Assembly (NCBI GenBank): GCA_965204295.1
Contig: OZ241973.1
Location: 3,224,001-3,288,000 of the forward strand
DNA from: JAWKWH01 sp965204295
GTDB lineage: Bacteria; Pseudomonadota; Alphaproteobacteria; Rhizobiales; Rhizobiaceae
Direction: 5' to 3'
Length of the DNA stretch: 64,000 bases
The translations under genes were made by a program, and so were the position numbers. Below, in pieces: positions 35,413 to 43,446 of the stretch (positions are counted from its first letter, which is position 1; every line of letters begins with the position of its first letter). The notes beneath the pieces were generated by a model that did no database searches, had not been told where the DNA came from, and was given only the letters and a program-made list of their open reading frames with translations.

Positions 35413-36525
35413 CTAGAGCGTTTCAGGTTTTGACGGCAGCATATCCTGTGTTTGTGAGGTGTTTTGCGCATCCGGTGTTTGAGTTTTGCGAAAGCCTGTT
35501 CGATCGGGTTGAGGTCAGGGCTGTAGGGTGGCAGGATTAGCAGGTGCGCGCCGGCTGCGCGGACCGCCTCGCGCACGGCCTGGCTCTTGTGGCTGCCGGG
35601 ATTGTCTCACGTTGCCGGGCTTCAATGTGGCGACCGGCATCCTTTCGACACAGGTGCGGAAGATGTCGCCGTTGACCGGGCCGTCTGACCATGAGGGGCC
35701 TCCTTGCCCTCCTCATGGCCCAAGTGCGCTGTCAACTTGGCGCCAAGCATCCCCCGCTCCATCAGCTTGATCTTGAGTTCCTTCAGCAGCCCTGTATCGC
35801 CTAACCATGTCTTCAGGCTGCTCACAGCCCTGAAGAAGTTCGTCCAGTCGTTCCTTGGAAATCGTCATCCTTGCTTCCTTATGCAAAAGCATGAACCAGA
35901 TCAGTCATACACAGAAGATCGGACACTCTCGGCAGGCGTTGCCTTTCGGCGCCCGGCCCCTGAGCGGCGCCATGTTGGTCTTCACCCGGGTCTCGTCGAT
36001 GAACACCGACCGGCGCGGGTCGATCCGGCCTCAATGGCGCCGCCGCCGCTCGCGACGGCGTTTCACGTCCGCGCGTTCGCACTTATCGGCAACCAGCGTC
36101 TTTCTTGAAAACGAACCCGCAGCCGCACAGAAAACGCCAGACAGTATCGTGCCTCACCTCGCCCCCGCGCTCCGCCGGCATCTCCTGCAAAACGGCCGGA
36201 GAATTCCGCACCCGATCCAACAGCCAAACCCGATGCGACTCCAGAACCGGGCGGCGACACCCGCCCATCTTCGCAAGCCTCACCGAGCCGGTCCGCGCCG
36301 CACGCAGTCTCCACTTCACAACGCCCGACAGCGCAACTCCAAACCGCTCCGCAGCCCGGTGACGGCTCTCTCCAGCCTGTATCGCGGAAACAACACGTTC
36401 GCGAAGATCATTCGGGTAAGGTCGCGTCATCCATACCGGCCTCCTTCACCGGTGTCGATTCTGAACCACATCCAACCCTCAAAGGGAAACCCAAATCCCA
36501 TTCACTCAAAACTGAGCCGATCTAG
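35413..36525 (-). mobile_element. IS630-family insertion sequence, decayed, with imperfect terminal inverted repeats
   Basis: The left end reads CTAGAGCGTTTCAGGTTTTGA (from 35413) and the right end, on the opposite strand, CTAGATCGGCTCAGTTTTGA (from 36525): imperfect inverted repeats, each with a TA as expected of an IS630 target. Inside, on the minus strand, are transposase pieces: N-terminus RPYPNDLRERVVSAIQAGES (ATG 36430), a frameshifted catalytic part (PAPVFIDE-type region near 36000), and C-terminus LLILPPYSPDLNPIEQAFAK near 35500. An IS256 fragment interrupts it. The element lies just behind the Mla operon terminator and within the ghrA remnant end. Confidence 0.7.
35620..35870 (-). 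pseudogene. IS256-family transposase N-terminal fragment inside IS630
   Basis: From an ATG at about 35867 (MTISKERLDELLQ) and, after a frameshift, LGDTGLLKELKIKLMERGML and AKLTAHLGHEEGKEAP, this is the N-terminus of an IS256-type (mutator) transposase. It separates the N-terminal and C-terminal parts of the surrounding IS630 transposase. The rest of the IS256 gene is absent, so it arrived as, or decayed to, a fragment. Confidence 0.75.
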
Positions 36526-36880
36526 CGCAGCCCGCGGAGGTCGCACAGGTCGGGGCAGGTGCCAGTTTTGGTGAAGATCCGGAGGTTGTCGGCTATCAGG
36601 CTGGCACCGGTTTCGGCGTCGATACGCGAGGCGATGTGCGGCGTTACTGTGATCGCCGGATGGGCCCAGAACGGGTGTCGCGGGGCAACGGCTCTTCTCA
36701 GCGTTCAGGATGCCCTCGGTCACGTGGGTGGGGCAGGGGCAGCAGATTGACTAGGATCTCGCAGCCGTCGAGAAACGCCTGCAGCTTGTCGTCGCTTGCG
36801 AACGTCTCGATTCCCGGTAGCGTCTTGGGCGACTTCGGCCAGTCATTGCGGCTGATCGCGGCGCTGGCGGAGCGGGTCGC
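36522..36880 (-). pseudogene. GhrA-like 2-hydroxyacid dehydrogenase remnant
   Basis: Minus-strand pieces of a glyoxylate/hydroxypyruvate reductase A: DWPKSPKTLPGIETFASDDK and AFLDGCEILVNLLPLP (near 36870-36750), TEGILNAE, then, after deletion of roughly 50 codons and a one-base loss, HPFWAHPAITVTPHIASRID and SLIADNLRIFTKTGT ending at a TAG at 36522-36524. The catalytic Glu-His region is partly lost. The stop overlaps the right end of the IS630 element. The segment 36880-37125 contains no recognisable gene. Confidence 0.7.
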
Positions 36881-37125
36881 GGCGGGCGAGGCACCAGGTT
36901 GGTTTTCTCTGGCCGACCTGGCGGGATACGTGCCGCGCGAGCGATCGAGGCACCGCGAATCTGAAGGGTGTCATCTGGAGATCGAAAAGGCGCTGGAGTC
37001 TCTATGGCCGAGGGTCTGCGCGCCAGGGAGCACCATGTGCGGGTAATGCCATACGTGGGCGGGGAGGGCGCGGCGCGGCGTGCGATTCTGGCCGGAGCGC
37101 GCACCGGTGAACGAAGGGATGAAGA

Positions 37126-37440
37126 ATGATCGACAAACTGAAGATGCAGGACCTGACCGCGCAGGAGGCGCGGGAGAACCTGACCGAAGACGCGGTGATC
37201 CTGCTGCCGATGGGGTCGCTGGAGGACCAGGGCATGCATGTGCCGATGGGTGATTACATAACCGCGGAGGCGGTGGCGATGAACATGGCGCACCGACTTT
37301 CGTGGCGCCGGTCATCCCGTTCGGCGGCAAGGATTACTTCGATTCCAGCCACGACGGCATCTCGATTCGCCTGTCCACGCTAATCGCGCTGATCGACGAC
37401 ATGACCGACGGGCTGGTGCGGCATGGAATCCGGCGCGATA
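37126..37440 (+). pseudogene. Creatininase-family amidohydrolase, truncated
   Basis: N-terminal third of a creatininase-family protein: LKMQDLTAQEARENLTEDAV, ILLPMGSLEDQGMHVPMGDY (metal-binding Glu/His region), then after a frameshift near 37290 FVAPVIPFGGKDYFDSSHDG and LIDDMTDGLVRHGI. The usual NGHGGN metal motif should follow but the sequence changes abruptly into IS1380 transposase. Intact members are about 250 residues. This loss removes the creatinine-to-creatine step expected beside a creatinase and sarcosine oxidase, unless another copy exists. Confidence 0.8.
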
Positions 37441-37810
37441 CTCGACCGGGGCACGGCCCTTCGGTCGAGCGACGGCGATTTCGCGCTGACGCCGCCTTTG
37501 CCATTCCGGCGCTCTTCGATCTGCCGGAGACCGAGGGCCGGGATTACGCGATCGGCATCGATGGCAATCCCAATCTGCACGACCGGATCGGATGGCCGAT
37601 CAAGCGCCGCCCCGGCCGACCGTCGAACCATGTCGTGCGCCGTTACACCGGCTTCAACGTCACCGACCGAAGCCTGTCGAACGAGCGGGTCCGCCGGCCT
37701 TCTACAACCGGCGCGGCGCCGCCGAGCGGCACATGAAGGAGGGCAAATACGCGCTGAACTGGACGCGGCTCTCATGCATGCGCTTGGCGGCAAGGCGAAC
37801 GACACGATGG
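37440..37810 (+). pseudogene. IS1380-family transposase C-terminal fragment
   Basis: Pieces of an IS1380-type transposase in two frames: ADAAFAIPALFDLPETEGRD, YAIGIDGNPNLHDRIGWPIK and RRPGRPSNHVVRRY, then AFYNRRGAAERHMKEGKYAL and NWTRLSCMRLAA. These match the family's end region (RGTxExxIKEGK, WTRLSCRxFAAN). No start or terminal repeats are seen. It directly replaces the 3' part of the creatininase gene. Confidence 0.75.
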
Positions 37811-37811
37811 T

Positions 37812-38093
37812 GAAGATGGCGCCCATTTTCAGGTTCTGCGCCAGCGTCGTGTGCAGCGCGAATATCTCAACAGCGTGTTTGATTTGGCCAGAAAGGTCGC
37901 CAGAAAGGATCGCGGCCGCGAGATCCCTGACCCCATCCGGTGCAACGAAGATTCTCAAGCATTCTATGGGGTTCTCGACGCTCAGCTGACCACCAAAGAC
38001 GGCGCGCAAGTCAGTGGTGACGATGCAGCTCTCATCGCGCTGGATATCGTCGAGATCATCAAGGCGCACCTCATAGTGGGACATTTGGTCTAA
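37812..38093 (+). pseudogene. Type I restriction HsdR-like C-terminal fragment
   Basis: The plus strand gives AHFQVLRQRRVQREYLNSVF, DLARKVARKDRGREIPDPIR, DSQAFYGVLDAQL and IALDIVEIIKAHLIVG before a stop. The order EYL-x-LARKV, a short linker, AFYGVL and a helix ending in VEIIKxxxIV is that of the C-terminal helical domain of HsdR subunits. Only about 90 residues remain of a protein of about 1000, with no motor or nuclease part. Assignment is from motif resemblance. Confidence 0.5.
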
Positions 38094-38102
38094 CGATGTG
38101 GC

Positions 38103-38234
38103 TCAGAACAATCTGCGCAAACGAAAGCCTGCGTCGAACAGTGCCGTGGACACCGGAAGGGCGTTCGTCGGCTCCAGACCCCGCAGGATTGCAATAAGAG
38201 GATTGGCCGCCAAAGCTCCACCAAGGTCGATCAT
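38103..38234 (-). pseudogene. KDPGal aldolase N-terminus, truncated
   Basis: Forty-three codons starting ATGA-overlapped with the upstream kinase stop: LGGALAANPLIAILRGLEP and TNALPVSTALFDAGFR match the start of 2-dehydro-3-deoxy-6-phosphogalactonate aldolase, then the frame ends in unrelated residues (LRRLF) and a stop at the junction with the HsdR-like fragment. Intact enzymes have about 205 residues. It would be the next step after the dgoK kinase, so the pathway is cut here. Confidence 0.75.
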
Positions 38235-39151
38235 CCTATCAGCCCCGCTGCGCGCGCGATCAAGAAGTGTCCTTTCGCGACGATGTCATCGGGCGCATGG
38301 CGGCTTTCCAAACCAGCAATGCGCAACGCAATCTCATATCTACCCGATAGATCACTGCGTCCGACGATGGTGATTGGTCCGACATCGCCCCCATGAGCGG
38401 TGGCCGCGGCAACTTCGGTGCCGATCAGCAAGCCTGACATGTAGTCGGCGGTGGCCACACTGTGGATCTTGCCCATCAAGGGCAGCGTACGCACGTGAAA
38501 CAGACTGTGCAGCAGGTTTGACGCCCCCTCAAGCCCTGCTTTGACGCCCATCTCGAAGGCTTCTTCTTTGAAGGCATCCTCCTTCATCAGCGTGCCCAGA
38601 ATGGTATGCCCTTTGAGAGCTGCAAAAATTTCGCCCGTCATAAAGGTCGAGAAATCAACAATCTTGCCATCCGCGACTTCCACCCACTTGCTGTGGGTGC
38701 CGGGCATCACGAAGGTGCCTTCGTTCAAACCAAGGGCAGAGGCGCCGATGATCTGGGTCTCTTCGCCACGCATCACATCAGGTCCACCGGCGTGTTCCGT
38801 TGCTGCCCCGGTGACAAAATGAATGCGGGCACCGTTTGTGGCCTCATGCGACACAAGAGCCTCGGCAAGTCGACAGGCCCCCAGCGGCATTTCCGCATAA
38901 CTGGTCTCGACCCAGCCATTGCGACTTGTGATCATGCCCGAGGCTAGTATTGGTAGGGTTCGAGCCGCAACCCACGGGCCGATGAGGCGGTCAAGCACGG
39001 CCTCAAAGGTTTGCCCCGCTACCTGCATAATGCCTTCAGGGGAGGATACGCCATCTAGCACCTCGCCCTGCTTTCCAATCAGGAAGGCACGCAAGGACGA
39101 GGTGCCCCAGTCGATACCAATCAGCGCCGGTTCAGATGCGACCGAATTCAT
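38231..39151 (-). CDS. dgoK: 2-dehydro-3-deoxygalactonokinase
   Basis: A 306-residue kinase that phosphorylates 2-keto-3-deoxygalactonate in De Ley-Doudoroff-type galactonate catabolism. N-terminal phosphate-binding motif IGIDWGTSSLRAFLIG, then ASGMITSRNGWVETSY near 90, VMRGEETQIIGA near 150, and MPGTHSKWVEV near 175, all family hallmarks. The start overlaps the RraA-like gene end by about 20 bp and its stop overlaps the truncated aldolase start by 4 bp. Without the downstream aldolase the pathway needs another copy elsewhere. Confidence 0.9.
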   Translation of the reverse strand: MNSVASEPALIGIDWGTSSLRAFLIGKQGEVLDGVSSPEGIMQVAGQTFEAVLDRLIGPWVAARTLPILASGMITSRNGWVETSYAEMPLGACRLAEALVSHEATNGARIHFVTGAATEHAGGPDVMRGEETQIIGASALGLNEGTFVMPGTHSKWVEVADGKIVDFSTFMTGEIFAALKGHTILGTLMKEDAFKEEAFEMGVKAGLEGASNLLHSLFHVRTLPLMGKIHSVATADYMSGLLIGTEVAAATAHGGDVGPITIVGRSDLSGRYEIALRIAGLESRHAPDDIVAKGHFLIARAAGLIG

Positions 39152-39821
39152 TCAGTAGATCCTCGACTGTTTTGCCCTTTGCGACCCACTTGCGCGTCTC
39201 TTCTTCACGATCGGCTTGCTCCTGAGCGAGTCGCACTGTCTCTTCGGCAATCTCCTGAGGGACCACGACCACTCCCATCAGGTCGGCTACGATAAAATCA
39301 CCGGGGTTCACGACGACGCCGCCGCAGGCGATAGGAACGTTGATCGACAGCTCTTCTTTGCGTTCGGAAAACATCGTGTGTGTACCGCGCGGCGTGATCG
39401 CGCGCGTCCAGATCGGCCAGTTGATGTCCTCCAGCTCATCTGTGTCGCGCCCGGTGCCATCGACGATCATGCCACGGATGCCACGGTTCTGGGCAAGGCC
39501 GCCCATCAGGCCACCGCAAACCGAAGTCTGTTGGTCACCGCCCGCATCTACGACGATTACATCGCCGGGCTGACCCATCTCAAGCGCGCGCAACGGATCA
39601 ACCAGATCGCCCTTAGACAGCTGCACGGTGATCGCCTGCCCCGTCACCTTGGAACGGAAAGCAGGCTTGATGGCGCTGTCCATCACTCCCGTGCGATACT
39701 GGACATCTGCAAAGATGGCGGCGGCGGAATAGGCCTCCAGCACTGTGTCGAATTTCTTGAGCAGTTCGGGTTTGCGTTCAAAGTCATTGAAGACACGAAG
39801 GTCTGTGCTCACGTCTGGCAT
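39132..39821 (-). CDS. RraA-like / HMG aldolase family protein
   Basis: A 229-residue RraA-fold protein (formerly 'dimethylmenaquinone methyltransferase' family). The class II pyruvate-aldolase-like active site is visible: GDVIVVDAGGDQQTSVCGGL (residues about 85-104), then RGIRGMIVDGTGRDTDEL (Arg-Asp pair) and FIVADLMGVVVVP. Members cleave 4-hydroxy-4-methyl-2-oxoglutarate or decarboxylate oxaloacetate; many only have the fold. Beside dgoK and a 2-hydroxyacid dehydrogenase, a role in sugar-acid or 2-keto acid breakdown is likely. It lies 12 bp from the dehydrogenase stop. Confidence 0.82.
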   Translation of the reverse strand: MPDVSTDLRVFNDFERKPELLKKFDTVLEAYSAAAIFADVQYRTGVMDSAIKPAFRSKVTGQAITVQLSKGDLVDPLRALEMGQPGDVIVVDAGGDQQTSVCGGLMGGLAQNRGIRGMIVDGTGRDTDELEDINWPIWTRAITPRGTHTMFSERKEELSINVPIACGGVVVNPGDFIVADLMGVVVVPQEIAEETVRLAQEQADREEETRKWVAKGKTVEDLLNEFGRI

Positions 39822-39833
39822 GTTTTTCTCCTG

Positions 39834-40865
39834 TTATGCGGGGATGGCGGCCAATGCGGCGGCATTGACGGTGTAGTCGGGCATTTGCCCGGTCAGGACC
39901 TTGGCCACTTGAGTGGCGGCGGTGACACGAGCCGCGCGGATGGATTCTTCCGAGTAATAGGCCGCATGTGGTGTCACGAGGACGTTCGGTAGTGTGAACA
40001 GCGGATTGTCATCGGGGGTCCAACTGGTGCGCTTCGCGGGTTCTTCCTCGGGGTCATCAAGGCCGGCTGCAGCCAGCGTTCCATCCGTCAGCGCGCGGTA
40101 CAGCGCCGCGTTGTCCACAGTTGGCCCGCGCCCCGTGTTCACAAGGATCGCGCCCGGTTTCATGGCCCCGAATTCAGCATCCGACAGGAAGTGGCGGGTC
40201 TCCGGCGTCATCGGAGCCTGCATCAGGATATAGTCGGACCGGGCAATCAACTCCGATTTGCCGACCAATTCGACGCCAAGCTTTTCCGCCACTTCGGTGG
40301 GCAAAAACGGATCATAAGCAATCATTTTGACACCGAAGGCCTGCGCCCGTGCAGCGATGGCCCGACCGATCTTTCCCAGCGAGACAACGCCCATGGTGCG
40401 CCCACGCAAGCGGTAGACCGGCTTCCCATTTTGCCACTGCCAAACCCCAGCATGTGTCGCCCGGTCATATTCTGGCAGCTTTCGTACCAGCGTCAGCCAA
40501 AGCGCGATTGCGTGGTCCGCGACTTCCTCTGTGCAATAGTCCTGCACGTTGGTCACCAGGATGCCCCGCTTCGTCGCGGTGTCGACATCAACGATATCCA
40601 CCCCAACACCATAGCGGGCGATGACCTCGCAAGTCTGCATGCGCAAAATGGTCTCTTTGCCGATCCGCGCATACTGGTTGATCATGGCGGCGCAATCGAC
40701 GGCAACGTCAAACAGGTCATCCTGGGATTTGGCCTGAAGCGCGATCACCTCTGCTCCCGCAGCCTCCAAGATTTCTTTCTCCACATCGACATCGCCGAAG
40801 TCGTAGTCGGTGATTACGACCTTGGGCTTGTCAGTCCGTGGCGTGAAATTGACGAGATCAGTCAT
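39834..40865 (-). CDS. D-isomer-specific 2-hydroxyacid dehydrogenase
   Basis: A 343-residue NAD(P)-dependent dehydrogenase of the D-2-hydroxyacid family, in the subgroup annotated as C-terminal-binding-protein-like. It has an N-terminal catalytic half, a nucleotide motif TMGVVSLGKIGRAIAARAQA (GxGxxG variant: S-L-G-K-I-G), catalytic Arg in LVNTGRGPTVD, Glu in GLDDPEEEP and His in VLVTPHAAYYSEE. Substrate not predictable. Its ATG at 40865 overlaps the VOC gene end by 8 bp. Confidence 0.88.
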   Translation of the reverse strand: MTDLVNFTPRTDKPKVVITDYDFGDVDVEKEILEAAGAEVIALQAKSQDDLFDVAVDCAAMINQYARIGKETILRMQTCEVIARYGVGVDIVDVDTATKRGILVTNVQDYCTEEVADHAIALWLTLVRKLPEYDRATHAGVWQWQNGKPVYRLRGRTMGVVSLGKIGRAIAARAQAFGVKMIAYDPFLPTEVAEKLGVELVGKSELIARSDYILMQAPMTPETRHFLSDAEFGAMKPGAILVNTGRGPTVDNAALYRALTDGTLAAAGLDDPEEEPAKRTSWTPDDNPLFTLPNVLVTPHAAYYSEESIRAARVTAATQVAKVLTGQMPDYTVNAAALAAIPA

Positions 40866-41352
40866 AGGCACCCGCCGAATACGTTAGCTCGTAAGAATGG
40901 CTGTAAAGTTCAAAGATGTTGCCGAACGGGTCTTCCATGTAGACCATCCGATAGGGCTTTTCGCCGGGATAGTACTTGCGCACCTGTTGCATGCGCTGCT
41001 TGCCACCAAGTTCCTCAATAATCTTGACGCGGCCTTCCAGGTCTTCGTCCTGGACGCAGAAATGAAACAACCCACGGCGCCAGTATTCAAAGGGACGTTC
41101 TTCCTCGACGGTCTTCGGGAACTCGAACAGTTCAATGCCCACGCCGTCCCCCATAGACAGATGCGCAATGCGAAACTTACCCCATCCTTCTCCGAAGACA
41201 TCGTCGCACATCTGACCGATGGCGCTTTCGTCGTGCAGGATTTCGGTGGGTTCCATTAGCACATAAAGGCCAAATGCCTTGGAGTAGAAATCAACTGCCT
41301 TTTCAAGGTCTGGCACAGTGATGCCAATATGAGAGAATGTAAGCGCGGCCAT
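40858..41352 (-). CDS. VOC-family (glyoxalase/dioxygenase fold) protein
   Basis: A 164-residue vicinal-oxygen-chelate protein with two beta-alpha-beta-beta-beta modules. Probable metal ligands are His8 (FSHIGITV), Glu in VGIELFEF, His in GLFHFCVQD and Glu in NIFELYSH. Close relatives include dioxygenases, epimerases and lyases, so the reaction stays open. It is the first gene of the five-gene sugar-acid operon, which ends abruptly in the truncated aldolase. Only about 14 bp separate it from the end of an IS3 element, so its native promoter may be lost. Confidence 0.82.
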   Translation of the reverse strand: MAALTFSHIGITVPDLEKAVDFYSKAFGLYVLMEPTEILHDESAIGQMCDDVFGEGWGKFRIAHLSMGDGVGIELFEFPKTVEEERPFEYWRRGLFHFCVQDEDLEGRVKIIEELGGKQRMQQVRKYYPGEKPYRMVYMEDPFGNIFELYSHSYELTYSAGAYD

Positions 41353-41403
41353 GGCAGGCTCCTTTTGGACCTGTCACGCTTTTGTGCCGCCCCAAGTGCT
41401 CGT

Positions 41404-42300
41404 TTAAGCCAGCTTTCGTTCGAAGGCGACGGGGCTTTTCCAAGCCAGTGCTGAGTGACGGCGGCGCGGATTGTAGAAGCCGTTGATGTACTCGAAGATT
41501 GCCATCTCAGCTTGCCGCCTTGTTTCCCAGGACCGTCGCCAGATCAGCTCTGCCTTGATGGTTTTGAAGAAGGTTTCGACAGCGGCGTTGTCGTAGCAGT
41601 TTCCCCTTCCACTCATCGATACCTTGAACCCATGCTGGCGCAGGATCTTCTGGTAGTCGTGAGAACAATATTGGCTGCCACGGTCTGTATGATGGATGCA
41701 GCCCTTCGGTGGTGCCCGGAAGGCAATGGCCATATTTAGCGCTCTGATGGCCAAGTCGCGTTTCATCCGGTTACTGACGGCCCAGCCGATGACGCGCCGG
41801 GAATGCAGGTCCAGGATCACTGCCAGATACAGCCATCCCTCCCGCGTCCAAACATAACTGATGTCGCCCGCCCATTTCTGGTTGGGCTTGCCCGCTGTGA
41901 AGTCCCGATTCAGCAAATTCGGTGAGATGTTGAACTTGTGATCGCTGTCTGTCGTCACTTTGTGCTTGCGTGTTCTAACAACAGATATGCCGTTCTGGCG
42001 CATCAACCTGCCAACACGGCGGTGGCCAACATCCAAGCCGATCTCCTTTAGCTCCTCGGTCATTCTTGGCCGACCATAGCTGCCCAGGCTGAGACGCGAC
42101 TGCTCTCTGATGTGCGCCAACGTCACCATATCAGACCGCTGTCTGCGGCTGGCCGGACGGGTGCGGAAAGCCCGCAATCCGCGCGGGCTGACACCGTGGG
42201 TGGGATTACCTTTGATATCATACATAGGTGCGGAAAGCCCGCAATCCGCGCGGGCTGACACCGACAACATGGCATAAGCGTTTGGCTGGAAAGCTGTCAC
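41404..42300 (-). pseudogene. IS3-family transposase orfB, interrupted by a 67-bp insertion
   Basis: Integrase-fold transposase with the DDE core intact: KWAGDISYVWTREGWLYLAV, IHHTDRGSQYCS and AAVETFFKTIKAELIWRR, ending SALAWKSPVAFE. It would normally be made as an OrfAB fusion by -1 slippage on A7G in orfA (T-run at 42358-42364). A 37-bp segment is present twice (42160-42196 and 42227-42263) with 30 bp between, adding 67 bp and shifting the frame, so the normal frame stops (FRTYV, TGA) after the first copy. The downstream core is still open but cannot be reached from orfA by one -1 shift. Confidence 0.8.
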
Positions 42301-42324
42301 GGTGCTCTTCGATGAACCTAAACC

Positions 42325-42600
42325 TCATTGCTTTAGGCCCGCGAAGAACTGGGTGGCTTTTTTTAGGATGTCCCTCTCCTCCTTCAGGAGCCGGTTCTCC
42401 CGCCGAAGCCGGTCATTCTCTTTGGCGAGGCTTAAATCCTCTTTGGAAACCACGTCTGTGTCTCGATGCGCGGTGATCCATTTGTTCAGTGTTGACATGC
42501 CAACACCCAGATCGTCGGCCACTTGCTTACGCGTTAGCCCGCTTGTCAGCGCGATCCGCACCGCATCCTGGCGAAATTCGTCTGTCCGTTTCAGTCCCAT
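42325..42600 (-). CDS. IS3-family transposase orfA
   Basis: A 91-residue OrfA: helix-turn-helix (TRKQVADDLGVGMSTLNKWI, residues 24-43) followed by a leucine-zipper-type helix (LAKENDRLRRENRLLKEERD) that mediates multimerisation. The end contains the A7 slippery run (DILKKATQ) used for frameshifting into orfB. It appears intact, although its partner is damaged. Confidence 0.88.
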   Translation of the reverse strand: MGLKRTDEFRQDAVRIALTSGLTRKQVADDLGVGMSTLNKWITAHRDTDVVSKEDLSLAKENDRLRRENRLLKEERDILKKATQFFAGLKQ

Positions 42601-42663
42601 AGTCAGTCTCCTTTGTTGCAGTAAATGCTATCAAAGGAGCGGCATCAAACCGCGACAGGTCCA

Positions 42664-43110
42664 GTAGCCTATCTTGTAATTGAGCAGCTCTACAAAGAGA
42701 TGGCAAATATGCCCGATAGCCCGGTGATAGACGGGAAACGTACAATCCGAAGCATACTGGTCATTGATGAAGCCCATAACTATCTTGGCCAGAAAAATAT
42801 TTTCCTTCAGCGCATAATTCGAGAAGGACGATCCAAAGGCGTTGTGGTGTTCTTTGCTAGTCAATCTCCGAACGACTACCAGCAAGATTTTTTCAATTTT
42901 CAGGAACTCTTAGAGTTCGCCTATATTTTCCAATGTGAGGGAGTAAGCGCCAATTCGGTTCAGAAGATTCTAGGTTGTGTTAGTAAAACAGCGAAGGATC
43001 TTCAAACCGAGATTGCTAGGCTCGAGCCGTGGCAGGTCTTTAGTCGAAGCACTGATAAGACCGAGGAGTTTGTAAAGTTTGAGGCTGAGGCGTTCTATAA
43101 GGCCTATTGA
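42664..43110 (+). pseudogene. HerA/FtsK-type ATPase C-terminal fragment (DptH/DndH-like)
   Basis: Starting exactly at the IS3 end, the frame encodes the last ~148 residues of a P-loop ATPase: Walker B SILVIDEAHNYLGQ, then IIREGRSKGVVVFFASQSPN (sensor region with conserved Ser-Gln), and FQCEGVSANSVQKILGCVSK with a C-terminal ARLEPWQVFSRS. The order fits HerA-type ATPases found in defence systems such as the DptH/DndH restriction component. Walker A and all N-terminal parts are missing. Codon use is AT-richer than its neighbours, suggesting horizontal origin. Family membership beyond HerA-like is inference. Confidence 0.6.
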
Positions 43111-43141
43111 GGCACACAGTCTTTTGGTGTCTTCCCGCTCC

Positions 43142-43410
43142 TCATCTGACGCGCTCTCGATTTGTGGCTGTAAGGACGCGTTGAAGTTCGCACTCAGTCG
43201 CGTCCGCGTACGCATGGCCATTGCGAACAGTCTCGTGCAGATGGTGTGAAATGTCGTTATACGTCATACACTTAAAGAACTGCACCAAATCGGAGCAGTC
43301 ATCAGGTACAGAGAATCTAGGCTCGGAGAGAACGCCCTTTGGCATCTTCACACCAAGGCGGTGTTCAGCCCATCCCGCATAACCCTCTAAAACAACGGTA
43401 AAATCCGGCC
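43142..43410 (-). pseudogene. Possible coding remnant, unrecognised
   Basis: An open minus-strand frame without a clear start reads PDFTVVLEGYAGWAEHRLGV, KMPKGVLSEPRFSVPDDCSD, LVQFFKCMTYNDISHHLHE and ends at 43142. The composition is protein-like, but the 5' end runs into sequence next to the tRNA with no start codon or ribosome site except an internal GTG at 43351. I do not recognise it; it may be a fragment left by recombination beside the tRNA. Confidence 0.3.
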
Positions 43411-43446
43411 ACAGCCGGATCGGGAGAAGGGTTTCTCAAGGGCAAG

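Larger units (their letters stand above)
41366..42663 (-). mobile_element. IS3-family insertion sequence, orfB damaged
   Basis: Terminal inverted repeats start TGGACCTGTC at both ends (left from 41366; right, on the opposite strand, from 42663) and stay similar for about 20 bp (CGxTTTTG against CGGTTTG). It carries orfA and orfB on the minus strand. Bases flanking the two ends (TTT and AGT) do not match, so no target-site duplication is seen; the left flank is the VOC gene leader and the right flank a HerA-like gene cut in its middle, which suggests an IS-mediated deletion. Confidence 0.85.

Noticed and set aside
37380..38084. 234-codon minus-strand frame over creatininase/IS1380/hsdR remnants
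   Set aside because: The plus strand of the same stretch encodes recognisable family motifs in three separate remnants; this frame has none.
42160..42263. Minimal CRISPR-like repeat-spacer-repeat
   Set aside because: The repeat is native IS3 transposase coding sequence, only one spacer exists, and there are no cas genes in the window.
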